A stretch of DNA of 64,000 bases from an uncultured Paracoccaceae bacterium (GTDB lineage: Bacteria; Pseudomonadota; Alphaproteobacteria; Rhodobacterales; Rhodobacteraceae), in NCBI GenBank assembly GCA_947492825.1, contig CANLNT010000001.1, positions 1,488,001-1,552,000 of the forward strand, read 5' to 3'. Below the pieces are notes generated by a model. The model saw only the letters and a list, made by a program, of their open reading frames with translations. It did not search any database and had not been told where the DNA came from. Numbering within the stretch: the first letter of the stretch is position 1; each line of letters starts with the position of its first letter. Shown in pieces: positions 1-9,425 of this stretch. Made by a program: the position numbers and the translations under genes.

Positions 1-1191
1 CCGCACTTCACGTGGGTTGAACGGATCGCCTTCCACCGTGCGGAACTGGTTGCGCACAACCCGGTCCAGCGTGGTGTTGTTGCCTTCAATGTCGATCCGC
101 TCCACAAAAATGCGTGGCCCACGGGTCAGCGCATAGGTGACATCTAGCGTCAGCGCCCGATCATTGCGGGTTATACGCGGATCAACAGCGACAAAATTCA
201 GACCGCGCTGAATCGCCAGACGTTCCAGTCGCGCAATGTCATTCTCGACCCGGCTGGGGCTGTAGACCGACCCGGGCTTCGTCGCCACTGCTGCCTGAAA
301 TTCAGCGATGTCTGGCTCGGGGATTTCGGACACCACCGTGATATTGCCAAAGCGGAACTGCTGCCCTTCCTGCACATTGAAGGTCACAAGATACGCGTCG
401 CGTTCGCGGGTCAGGGCAACATCCACGTTCAGCACCTGAAAATCGGCATAGCCGCGCGATTGGTAGAAATCTGTCAGCACCTGCCGGTCAAAACCGATCC
501 GCTCGTTCGAGAACGTATCGCGGCTGATGACGGACCGTAGAAAGCCCGCCTGCTTGGTTTCCAGCACGCCGCGCAAGCGACGCTCGGAATAGCTGCGGTT
601 GCCGATAAAGCTGATCCGCTCAATCTCAGTGACGCCGGACTCACTCACCGCAAAAACCAGATCAACGCGGTTGTCGGACTGTCGAATGATCTGCGGCACG
701 ACACTGGCGTTGATCCGGCCTTCTGATGCATAGATCTGCGCAATCGCGGCGGCATCCCGCTCTGCCTGCGCCGGCGAATAGACCCGACGCGGCGTGCTTG
801 TCACGACGGACAGCAATTCGGCATCGCGCAGACGGCTGTTTCCTTCGATGTTGATCCGGTTGATCGTCGGGAACTCGACCACCTCAATCCGAAGCGTGCC
901 ACCCTGCGGCGTGATATTCACTGCCTCAAACAGCCCGCTTTCGCGGATCCGCTGGCCTGCGGCGTTCAATTCTCCCGCTGACACGGCCTCACCGCGACTG
1001 ATTCCCGCAAATGTCAGGATCGCCTGATCGGACACGCGATTGTTGCCCTCGATGATCACGCTGTTGAATGCAAAGTTCTGGGCCTGTGCAGGCCCCGTCA
1101 AAAGCGCCCCAAGTGTCAGAAAAAGAACGACAAAGCCGCGCACCCAGGCATTCGCCCATCGCACCGCGGCGTCTTTGATTTTCGATGTCAT
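1..1191 (-). CDS. bamA: Outer membrane protein assembly factor BamA (N-terminal part)
   Basis: Central subunit of the BAM complex that folds beta-barrel proteins into the outer membrane. The window holds the first 397 codons; the C-terminal barrel lies beyond the left edge. I see a signal peptide of about 37 residues ending in an AQAQ-type cleavage site, then successive POTRA repeats with the typical EGN-R pattern (for example IIEGNNRVSDQAI, INIEGNSRLRDAEL, ISFIGNRSYSERRL). The ATG at 1191 is the only start in front of the signal peptide. A promoter lies just upstream, so bamA appears to be transcribed separately from the rseP operon. Family assignment is firm; only the end is missing. Confidence 0.93.
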   Translation of the reverse strand, partial: MTSKIKDAAVRWANAWVRGFVVLFLTLGALLTGPAQAQNFAFNSVIIEGNNRVSDQAILTFAGISRGEAVSAGELNAAGQRIRESGLFEAVNITPQGGTLRIEVVEFPTINRINIEGNSRLRDAELLSVVTSTPRRVYSPAQAERDAAAIAQIYASEGRINASVVPQIIRQSDNRVDLVFAVSESGVTEIERISFIGNRSYSERRLRGVLETKQAGFLRSVISRDTFSNERIGFDRQVLTDFYQSRGYADFQVLNVDVALTRERDAYLVTFNVQEGQQFRFGNITVVSEIPEPDIAEFQAAVATKPGSVYSPSRVENDIARLERLAIQRGLNFVAVDPRITRNDRALTLDVTYALTRGPRIFVERIDIEGNNTTLDRVVRNQFRTVEGDPFNPREVR

Positions 1192-1227
1192 GAGCAGCGC
1201 CTGTTTTTATTGATCCCCGTTGCTTCT

Positions 1228-1256
1228 GAATTACCGGGTCTCAGGCGGGTTGTCAA
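1228..1256 (-). promoter_or_regulatory. Sigma70-type promoter for bamA
   Basis: On the minus strand TTGACA (1256-1251) is followed after exactly 17 nt by TAATTC (1233-1228). This is a near-consensus housekeeping promoter, with a start point expected near 1221 and a leader of about 30 nt before the bamA ATG. The -35 box overlaps the T-rich tail of the preceding terminator. Confidence 0.6.
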
Positions 1257-1286
1257 AACGAAGAAACGCGCCCGGCGGGGGCGCGC
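1250..1286 (-). terminator. Rho-independent terminator after the rseP operon
   Basis: On the minus strand a 7-bp GC stem (CGCGCCC, 5-nt loop, GGGCGCG; 1285-1267) is followed by the tract TTTCTTCGTTTT. It lies between the 41-aa ORF and bamA and closes the pyrH-to-rseP transcription unit. Confidence 0.6.
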
Positions 1287-1313
1287 TTGACCATTTCCAG
1301 ACTGTGGCGGGCC

Positions 1314-1439
1314 TTACATCATCCCGACGTAGGCACCTGCATATAGTGCCCCGACAAGCGCACCCGTATAGATGATGCGATCCCAGTTCAGGGTCAGCAA
1401 AACGCTTACGCCGCGATATCCTTGTGCCAAAGTCTGCAT
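1314..1439 (-). CDS. Small membrane protein, 41 aa, between rseP and bamA
   Basis: I do not recognise a named family. The frame encodes MQTLAQGYRGVSVLLTLNWD followed by a hydrophobic stretch (IIYTGALVGALYAGAYVGMM) that could form one short membrane segment rich in small residues. A strong ribosome binding site (GAGGAGTGA) stands 5 nt before the ATG. It lies 69 nt downstream of rseP on the same strand and directly before a terminator, so it is probably the last gene of the envelope operon. Coding status rests on the good ribosome binding site and position. A role near RseP or BamA is only a guess. Confidence 0.55.
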   Translation of the reverse strand: MQTLAQGYRGVSVLLTLNWDRIIYTGALVGALYAGAYVGMM

Positions 1440-1508
1440 GATCTCACTCCTCAGATGACCCAAATCTAGGGGTCAAATGCGGCGCGAATGTGGCAGATTT
1501 GGGCAGCT

Positions 1509-2828
1509 TCAGGGGCAAAGCACCAGATCGTTGAGCAACGCAAAGGTCATTAACCCCGCGATAATCGCAAGCCCGCCGACCATCAGGAAATTAAGCGCAC
1601 GGTCACTGGGACGACGACGCGCCACGGCCTCGTAAGCGTGAAACACCAGATGCCCGCCATCCAGAATAGGGATCGGAAACAGGTTCAACAGCCCCACCGC
1701 CGCTGACAACATGCCCAGAAACAGCACATAGCTTTGTGCGCCCTGCGCGGCCATCGACCCGCTCGCCTGCGCAATGCCCACAGGCCCTGACAGGTTACAG
1801 GTCGAAATCCCGCCGGTCATGATCTCCCACAGGCCCGACAGCGACATGGTGATCGTGAACCACAATCGGTCCACCCCCAGTTTCAACGCCTCCCATGGCC
1901 CAATCGGGTCGGTCGCTGGGTCAAAAAAGAACGTGCCGCCAATGCCGATCCGCCAGAACTGCGCATAGCTGCCATCGGCCTGCGGCTCGTCCTGATAGCG
2001 GGCCGCCAGTTCCACATCAAAGGTCTCACCATCGCGCCAGACTTCCAATGTGATCGGCGTGCCCTCTGCGGCACCGACGGCGGCCACGATGTCACGAAAC
2101 GCATTGACCGGTTCGCCATCAATCGCCGTGATGAAATCGCCAACCCGCAGCTTTGCATCATCTGCTGCGGACCGGGGTGTCAGACTGTCCACCCGGCTGA
2201 TGATCGGATGCGGCCCCTTGACCACCATCTCGGCCCCGTCACGGATAATCGTATAGTCCTGCAACAAGGTATCAGGCAGCGCGTCGATATTCGCGCCCTC
2301 TTCGCCAAAGACCACATCGCCCACGGCGATGATCCGATCCCCCGGCAGCAATTCTGACTGGAACGCGGCGGGCACCTCATAGGTGCTTTCCAGCACCAGT
2401 TCTTCGCTCGGCTTGCCCTCGTACATCAGGTAGCCCGCAAAGATCAGCGCGGCGAGGATGAAATTCGCAACCGGCCCTGCCCCTACGGTCAAGGCCCTTG
2501 CCCACAAGGGCGCCCCCATCATCGTAGTGCGTGGATCATAGCCCGGCACACCGTCATCGCCACCAACGCTCGCCGCATTGGCGTCCCCACGGAACTTGAC
2601 GTAACCACCTGCCGGGATCGCCGCCAATTGCCATTTGGTGCCGCGCTTATCCACCCGGCTCCACAGCACTTTGCCCATGCCGACGCTGAACACATCCGCA
2701 TGAATGCCCGTCCAACGCCCCACGATATAGTGTCCGTATTCGTGCACGGCGACGATCACCAGCAAGGCGACGACAAAGGCCACAATGGTGAAGACCGGTC
2801 CGCCCAGCGACGGGATCAGCGATGTCAT
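1509..2828 (-). CDS. rseP: RseP family site-2 zinc metalloprotease
   Basis: Intramembrane protease of family M50 that cleaves membrane-bound anti-sigma factors or signal peptide remnants. The 439-residue product has the zinc motif HEYGH at residues 29-33 in the first membrane helix, a PDZ region in the middle (SLTPRSAADDAKLRVGDFI), and the second metal motif ILDGGHL near residues 388-394. I start at 2828 (MTSLIPSLGG) rather than the upstream in-frame ATG because it begins 10 nt after the dxr stop and gives the usual length. The order dxr-rseP is the common alphaproteobacterial arrangement. Confidence 0.95.
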   Translation of the reverse strand: MTSLIPSLGGPVFTIVAFVVALLVIVAVHEYGHYIVGRWTGIHADVFSVGMGKVLWSRVDKRGTKWQLAAIPAGGYVKFRGDANAASVGGDDGVPGYDPRTTMMGAPLWARALTVGAGPVANFILAALIFAGYLMYEGKPSEELVLESTYEVPAAFQSELLPGDRIIAVGDVVFGEEGANIDALPDTLLQDYTIIRDGAEMVVKGPHPIISRVDSLTPRSAADDAKLRVGDFITAIDGEPVNAFRDIVAAVGAAEGTPITLEVWRDGETFDVELAARYQDEPQADGSYAQFWRIGIGGTFFFDPATDPIGPWEALKLGVDRLWFTITMSLSGLWEIMTGGISTCNLSGPVGIAQASGSMAAQGAQSYVLFLGMLSAAVGLLNLFPIPILDGGHLVFHAYEAVARRRPSDRALNFLMVGGLAIIAGLMTFALLNDLVLCP

Positions 2829-2838
2829 GTCCAAAGGT

Positions 2839-4008
2839 TCAACCCATTTCCTGCATAAAGCCTGACGCCAACCTGCGCGCGGCGGCATCCGTGTCTGCGA
2901 CGTTATCTAACGTAATCTGGGCATTTTGCAGCCCATCATCTGCTGACATTTTGGCGAGAACCCGTTCCACGACCTCTGCCATGTCCAAAAACCCGATTTG
3001 GCCTGCGATAAACCCGTCCAGCGCCTGTTCCTTGGCCGCATTGAACGCCGCACCTGACAGCCCGCCCATGTCCATCACCTCTGCTGCCAACCGCAACGCC
3101 GGATAGCGGGTCAGGTCGGGTGCGCGGAAGGTGAACTGGCCGATCCCAGCAAGATCAAGCCTTTCCACAGGCAAGGTCTTGCGCTCCGGCCAATGCAAGG
3201 CAAAGCCAATCGCATGGCGCATATCAGGCGGCCCGACATGCGCCATCAGCGCCCCATCGTTGAACCCCACCAATGCGTGGATCATACTCTCGGGATGTAC
3301 TAGCGCCTCAATCTGATCCGGCCTGACCCCAAAAAACTCTTTTGTTTCAATCAGCTCCAGCGCCTTGTTGAACATCGACGCGCTGTCGATCGTGATCCGT
3401 TGCCCCATATCCCAATTGGGATGGGATGACGCCTCTGCCAGCGTGGCGGTCTTGAGCTTCTCAAGCGGCCAATCCCGGAATGCGCCGCCACTCGCTGTGA
3501 TGATGATCCGCTCAACAGTATTGATATCCTCGCCGATCATCCCCTGAAACACCGCCGAATGTTCACTGTCCACCGGCAAGATGGTGGCTCCATGCGCCCG
3601 TGCCGTCGCCAATAGCAGTGGCCCGGCTGTGACCAGCGATTCCTTGTTGGCCAGCGCCAGCGTGGTGCCGTGCTTCAGCGCCTCCAGCCCCGGCGGCAGG
3701 CCCGCAGCCCCCACAATCGCGGACATGATCCAATCCGCAGGCCGCGCTGCCGCCTCACAAATCGCGGCATCACCAGCGGCAGCCCCAATCCCCGATCCTG
3801 CCAAGGCGGCACGCAGATCGTCCAGCAATTCAGGATGGCACGTCACCGCAACTTCGGCGTCCAAGTCCTTGGCATCATGGGCCAATTGCGCAATGTTGCG
3901 TGCCCCGGTAAGCGCCACCAAGTCATAGCCCCCCCGGTCGCGCCGGATCAGGTCAATGGTGTTCTGGCCGATAGATCCCGTGGCCCCCAGAATGCTGATC
4001 CGCCTCAA
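2839..4008 (-). CDS. dxr: 1-deoxy-D-xylulose 5-phosphate reductoisomerase
   Basis: Second enzyme of the MEP isoprenoid pathway, converting DXP to 2-C-methyl-D-erythritol 4-phosphate with NADPH. The 389-aa product has the usual length, the nucleotide-binding start ISILGATGSIGQNT, the substrate and metal region (DSEHSAVFQG, ASGGAFRDW) and MGQRITIDSASMFNKALE. The start overlaps the cdsA stop by 4 nt (ATGA), indicating translational coupling. In this operon it lies downstream of uppS, which consumes the isoprenoid precursors it helps make. Confidence 0.97.
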   Translation of the reverse strand: MRRISILGATGSIGQNTIDLIRRDRGGYDLVALTGARNIAQLAHDAKDLDAEVAVTCHPELLDDLRAALAGSGIGAAAGDAAICEAAARPADWIMSAIVGAAGLPPGLEALKHGTTLALANKESLVTAGPLLLATARAHGATILPVDSEHSAVFQGMIGEDINTVERIIITASGGAFRDWPLEKLKTATLAEASSHPNWDMGQRITIDSASMFNKALELIETKEFFGVRPDQIEALVHPESMIHALVGFNDGALMAHVGPPDMRHAIGFALHWPERKTLPVERLDLAGIGQFTFRAPDLTRYPALRLAAEVMDMGGLSGAAFNAAKEQALDGFIAGQIGFLDMAEVVERVLAKMSADDGLQNAQITLDNVADTDAAARRLASGFMQEMG

Positions 4009-4835
4009 AAGGCAACTCCGGGCACGTCAAATACATAGGCCACCAGCAGCATGAACAGTGATGCTCCCAGAAGCGCATCAAACCGGTCAAACAGCCCGCC
4101 GTGGCCCGGGATCAGGGCAGAGCTATCCTTGACCCCCATCCGCCGTTTCAGCGCGCTTTCCGCAATATCGCCCATCTGGCTGGCAAAGCTCACGATGGCC
4201 GAAATCAGGATAATCGCCAGCCCCGCATTGGTGAACAAGGTAAAGATCAGCCCGACCACCGCCGCAGCGACCCAGCCAGCGGCAGTCCCGCTCCAGGTTT
4301 TCTTTGGGCTGACCTTGGGCCAGAACTTCGGCCCGCCAAAGGTGCGGCCCGCCAGATAGCCAAAGACATCCGTGGCAACCACAACCATCATCAGCCACAA
4401 AATCCAGGTGAACCCGTAATCCTCGCGGAATTGCACCAGCCCCCAGCCTGCGATCTGAATGCCAAATGCAAAGACAAAGAACGTAATCCGCTCATGTTTG
4501 ACGCGCCAGGCCCCAAGGATCGGCACCAGAAAGATCAGCAACAGCCCAATCGGCGTGCCCAACAGCAGCCCCGACTGGACCGAAGCCACCCCCGCCGCCA
4601 GCACCGCACCCTGATTGGGTTTGTCGGCGGCGATCATCATCCACAATTCCCAGACCATCACGGCGGTCACAAAAACCACCAGCATCTGGAACCAGACACC
4701 ACCCAGGATGACGCCAACCGCACCCACAGCGATCATCGCGATGGAAGAGATTACGCGCGTCTTCAGGTCTTCCCACTTCGCAGGGTTTTGCGGCAGCACC
4801 GGCTCTGGTGCGACGGTGGTGGGATCGTCAGTCAT
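4005..4835 (-). CDS. cdsA: Phosphatidate cytidylyltransferase
   Basis: Makes CDP-diacylglycerol from phosphatidic acid and CTP at the inner membrane. The 276-residue protein is strongly hydrophobic with several membrane segments and has the CDS signature near the C terminus (MGVKDSSALIPGHGGLFDRF). I choose the ATG at 4835 because it lies one base beyond the uppS stop; the longer in-frame extension covers uppS sequence. Its tail overlaps dxr by 4 nt. Confidence 0.95.
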   Translation of the reverse strand: MTDDPTTVAPEPVLPQNPAKWEDLKTRVISSIAMIAVGAVGVILGGVWFQMLVVFVTAVMVWELWMMIAADKPNQGAVLAAGVASVQSGLLLGTPIGLLLIFLVPILGAWRVKHERITFFVFAFGIQIAGWGLVQFREDYGFTWILWLMMVVVATDVFGYLAGRTFGGPKFWPKVSPKKTWSGTAAGWVAAAVVGLIFTLFTNAGLAIILISAIVSFASQMGDIAESALKRRMGVKDSSALIPGHGGLFDRFDALLGASLFMLLVAYVFDVPGVAF

Positions 4836-4836
4836 G

Positions 4837-5562
4837 TCAGGCCAGCACGGCCCCAAACCGACGCTCACGCCCGCCATACCCGGCCAGAACCTTGTTGAAC
4901 TCGGCGGCGGTAAAGTCGGGCCACAGCGTATCGACAAATTCGTATTCCGCATATGCCGACTGCCACAGCAGGAAATTGGATATGCGGGCCTCGCCGCTGG
5001 TGCGGATCACCAGATCGGGGTCAGGCAAAACGTGAGTATCAAGGAATTTTGACAGCGTTTCGGCGTCCACATCCTTGTGGGTCAAACGGCCCTGCTCAAT
5101 CTCAAAGGCCAAACGCTGGGCCGCACGGGTTACTTCATCCCGGCCACCATAGTTCAGCGCAATGGTCAGATGTACGGCATCGTTTCCGCTTGTATATAGC
5201 TCTAAGTTGTCCATCAGGGCGACCAGCTTGTCGTCCAGCTTCATCCGGTCGCCAATGAACCGCACGCGCACACCGGAATCAAACAGCGCCTTTGCCTCAC
5301 GCTCGATATAGCGCCGGAACAGCGCCATCAGCCCTGCGACTTCGGCCTGAGTCCGCTTCCAGTTCTCGGTCGAAAAGGCAAAGATTGTCAGATACTTGAC
5401 GCCCTCATCGGGACAGGCCTTGACGATCTCGCGCACCCGGCGGGCACCCGCATGGTGGCCAAACAGCCGGGGCCGTCCGCGCTGGGTGGCCCAGCGACCG
5501 TTGCCATCCATGATGATGGCCACATGGTTCGGGCCGCGCTTGTCGTTTGTGTCCTTGGGCAT
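4837..5562 (-). CDS. uppS: Di-trans,poly-cis-undecaprenyl diphosphate synthase
   Basis: Cis-prenyltransferase that builds the C55 lipid carrier for peptidoglycan and O-antigen. The 241-aa product has the catalytic Asp motif IIMDGNGRWA, the GHHAGA stretch, FAFSTENW and the C-terminal RTSGEARISNFLLWQ motif. The start at 5562 follows a purine-rich site (GGAAAGGGG); an upstream in-frame ATG at 5628 would add a non-conserved tail. Confidence 0.96.
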   Translation of the reverse strand: MPKDTNDKRGPNHVAIIMDGNGRWATQRGRPRLFGHHAGARRVREIVKACPDEGVKYLTIFAFSTENWKRTQAEVAGLMALFRRYIEREAKALFDSGVRVRFIGDRMKLDDKLVALMDNLELYTSGNDAVHLTIALNYGGRDEVTRAAQRLAFEIEQGRLTHKDVDAETLSKFLDTHVLPDPDLVIRTSGEARISNFLLWQSAYAEYEFVDTLWPDFTAAEFNKVLAGYGGRERRFGAVLA

Positions 5563-5668
5563 CAATGGCCCCTTTCCTGTCCGGTTCTTGCGGCATGTGC
5601 GCCGCCTGCCCGTGTGCCGATCATCCAAAGATACGAAACTGCCACACGCACAGTTTCGCTTGTCGCGG

Positions 5669-6232
5669 TCAAACCTGCATGATTTCGGCTTGTTTGGTTT
5701 CCAGCGTGTCGTCGACGGTCTTGATATAGGTGTCGGTCAATTCCTGCACCGCACCTTCCCAGAATTTCTGGTCGTCTTCCGACATACCGTCAGCCTTGGC
5801 TTTCTTGATCTGGTCCATGCCGTCGCGGCGCAGATTGCGGATTGAGACCCGCGCGCTTTCGGCATAACCGCCAGCCACCTTGGTCAAATCGCGGCGGCGC
5901 TCTTCGTTCAATTCTGGGATCGGCAGCATGATGATCGTGCCGTTCAGCTGCGGATTGATCCCCAGCCCGCTTTCGCGGATCGCCTTTTCCACCTTGCCTA
6001 CAAGGGCCTTATCCCAAACATTGATCGTAACCATGCGGGGTTCTGGCACATTGACCGTTCCCACCTGGTTAATGGGCGTCATCGAACCGTATGCATCCAC
6101 CATCACCGGCTCCAGCATGGACCCAGAGGCACGCCCGGTCCGCAAGGACGCAAGTTCCGTGCGCAGGTTGGCGATTGCGCCGTCCATCCGACGCTCAAGG
6201 TCATCGGTATCAAGAATAAAATCGTCTGCCAT
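5669..6232 (-). CDS. frr: Ribosome recycling factor
   Basis: Splits post-termination ribosomes together with EF-G. The 187-aa product matches the family length and conserved pattern ([54 protein letters not shown]). It is followed by uppS after about 106 nt on the same strand. Confidence 0.97.
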   Translation of the reverse strand: MADDFILDTDDLERRMDGAIANLRTELASLRTGRASGSMLEPVMVDAYGSMTPINQVGTVNVPEPRMVTINVWDKALVGKVEKAIRESGLGINPQLNGTIIMLPIPELNEERRRDLTKVAGGYAESARVSIRNLRRDGMDQIKKAKADGMSEDDQKFWEGAVQELTDTYIKTVDDTLETKQAEIMQV

Positions 6233-6353
6233 GTCATCTGCTCTAGTTTCGGGCGTTCGCCCTGCTTTTGCTGGTCTTAGTTGAAAACCAGTGACTTGTA
6301 TAGGTCAGGAAAACCACAGGATTTCGGCAGTTTTTCGTCAGACACACGCGGAT

Positions 6354-6623
6354 TTACGCCGCTTTTGCGTCTGTTTCGGGCGCTTCAGGCGCCTCTGTTT
6401 GCTCTTCCGGGGTCGGCGCGGGCAGCGCTTTGGCCTCATCGGGCATTTGGTCGGGCCACTCTATGGTGATCGTCGTCTCGCCCGGCGCGATGGTGATGCG
6501 CGGCTGATCTGACAACCCCGCCAGAACCGCGTTCAGCTCTTCCAGCGCGCGCGTCGCTGACTGGCGCTGCGTTTCCTTGACCGCCTCAACGGTGCCCTTC
6601 TGGCCGAACAAGAATTTGAACAT
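6354..6623 (-). CDS. Hypothetical protein, 89 aa, between pyrH and frr
   Basis: Unrecognised small soluble protein starting MFKFLFGQKGTVEAVKETQR, with a central strand-rich part (PRITIAPGETTITIEWPDQ) and an acidic Pro/Ala/Glu tail. The ATG at 6623 follows an AAAAGGGGATC ribosome binding site. It sits on the coding strand in the gap where pyrH and frr are usually adjacent, so it may be co-transcribed with them. No signal peptide or membrane segment is visible. Confidence 0.6.
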   Translation of the reverse strand: MFKFLFGQKGTVEAVKETQRQSATRALEELNAVLAGLSDQPRITIAPGETTITIEWPDQMPDEAKALPAPTPEEQTEAPEAPETDAKAA

Positions 6624-6721
6624 GGTGATCCCCTTTTGATTGCTTGACCACAATCTGTGCCGCAGCGCAGCATCAAGCAAGGGGAAAAGGTTGCCAAATG
6701 CCCCCTGTCGGGGCGCACGGC

Positions 6722-7447
6722 CTAGTCGCCAACGATGGTATAGGTGCCCTCGCCCGCCAAAATCCCGCGGAAACCGCCCGGTTCATCCAGCGAAAAGACG
6801 ATGATCGGCAGGTGATTGTCTCGCGCCAGAGCAATGGCGCTGGCGTCCATGACACCCAGATGCTTGGCCAATACCTCGTCATAGCTGACCTTGTCGAACC
6901 TCTGGGCATCGTCGTGCTTGGCGGGGTCCTTGTCATAGACCCCGTCAACCTTTGTGCCCTTCAGGATCGCCTCGCAGGCCATCTCATTGGCGCGCAGAGT
7001 CGCAGCGGTATCGGTCGTAAAATACGGGTTCCCGGTGCCTGCGGCAAAGATGCAGACCCGCTTTTTTTCCAAGTGGCGCACGGCGCGGCGACGGATATAA
7101 GGCTCTGCCACTTCGTTCATGGTAATGGCCGAGATCACACGGGTATGGATGCCCTGTTCTTCCAGGGCCGCCTGCATCGCAAGCGCATTCATCACCGTCG
7201 CCAGCATCCCCATATAATCGGCTGTTGTGCGCTCCATCCCCTGTGCGGACCCTTGCAGCCCGCGAAAGATGTTGCCGCCGCCGATGACCATGCAGATCTC
7301 GACGCCCATGTCGTGCACGATCTTCACCTCTTGCGCGATGCGCTGCACGGTGGGCGGATGCAGGCCAAACCCGGTGTCGCCCATCAGCGCCTCGCCCGAG
7401 ATTTTCAACATGACCCGCTTGTAGGTGGTGCTGGATGCGTCTGTCAT
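6722..7447 (-). CDS. pyrH: UMP kinase
   Basis: Phosphorylates UMP to UDP in pyrimidine biosynthesis; amino-acid kinase fold. The 241-residue protein shows [24 protein letters not shown], the [13 protein letters not shown] loop and the [10 protein letters not shown] segment typical of bacterial PyrH. I start at 7447 ([11 protein letters not shown]), which has a G-rich ribosome binding site. It is the first gene of the long minus-strand operon and is divergent from miaA. Confidence 0.96.
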   Translation of the reverse strand: MTDASSTTYKRVMLKISGEALMGDTGFGLHPPTVQRIAQEVKIVHDMGVEICMVIGGGNIFRGLQGSAQGMERTTADYMGMLATVMNALAMQAALEEQGIHTRVISAITMNEVAEPYIRRRAVRHLEKKRVCIFAAGTGNPYFTTDTAATLRANEMACEAILKGTKVDGVYDKDPAKHDDAQRFDKVSYDEVLAKHLGVMDASAIALARDNHLPIIVFSLDEPGGFRGILAGEGTYTIVGD

Positions 7448-7573
7448 GGTGGCCCCCGGTCTTGGCATTTGCGATCCCGCGCAAAATGTCGCAACAAGGG
7501 GCCAAGTTCAATGCCGCATCGCGGACTTGCGCGCATTCGCGCAAGGCAAACATCACGTTCACCGGGTAACCCT

Positions 7574-8467
7574 TTGTCACTGATCGACATTCATCCAGAA
7601 AAGCCGGTGCTGATTGCGGGGCCCACGGCCTCTGGCAAGTCCGGTCTGGCGCTGCACATCGCCCAGATGCAAGGCGGGGTTGTGGTGAACGCCGATGCCT
7701 TGCAGGTCTATGACGTCTTTCGCGTCCTGACCGCCCGCCCTGATGATGCCGATTTGGCGGCTGCCCGCCACGCGCTTTACGGCCATATCCCCTTCGATCA
7801 GCCCTATTCGGTCGGCGCTTGGCTGCGCGAGGTGCAGCCGCTGCTATCGGGTGCACGTCCAATCATCGTCGGCGGCACCGGGCTTTACTTTTCAGCCCTG
7901 ACCGAAGGACTGGCCGAAATCCCCCCCATCGACCGCCAAACCCGGTTGATGGCCGACGCCCGAAGCCTGCCCCAGATGTTGGCCGATCTCGACGCACAGA
8001 CACTGGCACGGATCGACACGCAAAACCGGATGCGGGTCCAACGGGCATGGGAGGTGCTCAACAGTACCGGACGCAGCCTTGCCGACTGGCAAGACAACAC
8101 GCCACCGCCGCTTTTGCCGCTGCCACAGGCCAACGCCATCGTGCTCGACGCACCCAAAGACTGGCTGACACCGCGCATCGCGCAAAGGTTTGACCAGATG
8201 CTGGACGGCGGCGCACTGGACGAAGTCCGCGCGATCCTGCCCCACTGGCACATCGCGCCGCCTGCCGCCAAGGCCATCGGCGCGCCGGAACTTGTGGCCT
8301 ATCTGCAAGGCGGCCTGACCCTCGATCAGGCGCGCGATGCCGCTACAATCAGCACCCGCCAATATGCCAAACGCCAGCGGACTTGGTTCAACAAGCGGAT
8401 GCGTGACTGGCACCACATCCACATGCCGTCCACAGACTTATCCACAGCGCTACGGTTTGTTTCCTGA
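7574..8467 (+). CDS. miaA: tRNA dimethylallyltransferase MiaA
   Basis: Transfers a dimethylallyl group to A37 of tRNAs that read UNN codons. With a TTG start at 7574 the product is 297 aa with a P-loop GPTASGKS at residues 16-23, [18 protein letters not shown], and [15 protein letters not shown]. The frame stays open far upstream through the antisense of pyrH, but that part has no MiaA homology, and no ATG occurs between the pyrH start and the P-loop. The TTG is therefore inferred. The last segment [13 protein letters not shown] is the family C-terminal signature. Confidence 0.9.
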   Translation: MSLIDIHPEKPVLIAGPTASGKSGLALHIAQMQGGVVVNADALQVYDVFRVLTARPDDADLAAARHALYGHIPFDQPYSVGAWLREVQPLLSGARPIIVGGTGLYFSALTEGLAEIPPIDRQTRLMADARSLPQMLADLDAQTLARIDTQNRMRVQRAWEVLNSTGRSLADWQDNTPPPLLPLPQANAIVLDAPKDWLTPRIAQRFDQMLDGGALDEVRAILPHWHIAPPAAKAIGAPELVAYLQGGLTLDQARDAATISTRQYAKRQRTWFNKRMRDWHHIHMPSTDLSTALRFVS

Positions 8468-8529
8468 TTTCTTGATTGTTTTTGAACAATTATCAGGCCA
8501 GATTTGCACAAATCCAATCTGGGGGATTC

Positions 8530-9363
8530 ATGCTGCACCCGACCGAGAAAACCGCAACGGCGCTTGCGTTGGCGCCGATTGCCCAAAATCCGCAGATGGG
8601 CCGCTGGCGGACCGAAGCCATGCGCAGCCATGCCTCGCCCCGCCTGCTCTACGTGGGCAAGGGCCATGGGCGGATCACGGTGGCCGGGCTGACCAGTGGC
8701 TACGGCCCCAACAACCTGATCTTCATTCCCGCCCACACCATGTACGGCTTTGATGTTGGTCCTACCGTCTTTGGACAGATGGTCACGATCCCGGGGGCGA
8801 TGGCCTCTGAATGGCCTGACGAACATGTGCATCTGCGCCTGCGCGACGTCAGCGCGCAAAAGGAACTGCTGGTGCTGCTGGATGGGCTGGAACGTGAGCT
8901 GAAGTCGGACCGCAGCGCCCACAGCCGGGCCGCGCACTACCACCTGGGCCTGTTGGCGGTATTCTTTGAACGCCAACTCGACACCCGCAGCGATGATGGG
9001 CAAGAGGCGCGTAGCGATACAAGTGCTGCCCGCCTTGTGGCCGCCTATACCGACCTCATTGAACGGGACTACCGCAGCGACCGGCGCGTGGGCGACTACG
9101 CCACCGAATTGGGCGTCACACCAACCCACCTGACCCGGTGTTGCAAGCAGACCTGTGGCAAGTCCGCGCTGGCGCTTTTGACGGACCGTGTCCACTATGA
9201 GGCCTGCATCCTACTGCGCGAAACCCGCACACCTGTCCAGCAAATCGCCAGCGATCTGGGCTTTCATTCACCGGCCTATTTCAGCCGCGCGTTTCATGCG
9301 CGCGCGGGCCGCACGCCGTCCGATTTTCGCAAGCACGGTGCTGCAGCGCAGCGTCGCGCATAG
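8530..9363 (+). CDS. AraC family transcriptional regulator
   Basis: DNA-binding regulator of 277 aa. The C-terminal 90 residues hold the two helix-turn-helix units of the AraC family (VGDYATELGVTPTHLTRCC and VQQIASDLGFHSPAYFSRAF, ending GRTPSDFRKHG). The N-terminal part resembles a cupin-type sensor region (HASPRLLYVGKGHGRITVAG). I start at 8530, 5 nt after GGGGG. It is transcribed toward the peptide ABC transporter operon, whose leader carries tandem palindromes, so it is a candidate regulator of that operon. The ligand is unknown. Confidence 0.88.
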   Translation: MLHPTEKTATALALAPIAQNPQMGRWRTEAMRSHASPRLLYVGKGHGRITVAGLTSGYGPNNLIFIPAHTMYGFDVGPTVFGQMVTIPGAMASEWPDEHVHLRLRDVSAQKELLVLLDGLERELKSDRSAHSRAAHYHLGLLAVFFERQLDTRSDDGQEARSDTSAARLVAAYTDLIERDYRSDRRVGDYATELGVTPTHLTRCCKQTCGKSALALLTDRVHYEACILLRETRTPVQQIASDLGFHSPAYFSRAFHARAGRTPSDFRKHGAAAQRRA

Positions 9364-9389
9364 ACTATGATGTCGTTTTTGACCAAAGG

Positions 9390-9425
9390 GACAAATGTCT
9401 GACAAATGTCGCTTTTGGACATGTC
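9390..9425. promoter_or_regulatory. Tandem palindromic operator candidate upstream of the ABC transporter operon
   Basis: GACAAATGTC occurs twice (9390-9399 and 9401-9410), each an inverted repeat of GACA, with centres 11 bp apart, one helical turn. A third compact copy GACATGTC lies at 9418-9425. The array sits in the 237-nt gap between the AraC gene and the binding-protein gene. Spacing on one face of the helix suggests cooperative binding of a regulator; which one is not known. Confidence 0.45.

Noticed and set aside
6644..7573. Long N-terminal extension of the miaA frame
   Set aside because: It covers the antisense of pyrH and has no MiaA similarity; the P-loop needs only a short N terminus.
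8498..8522. Inverted repeat CCAGATT/AATCTGG before the AraC gene as a riboswitch
   Set aside because: The stem is short and could be a simple operator. There is no conserved aptamer-like structure, so I do not call it.
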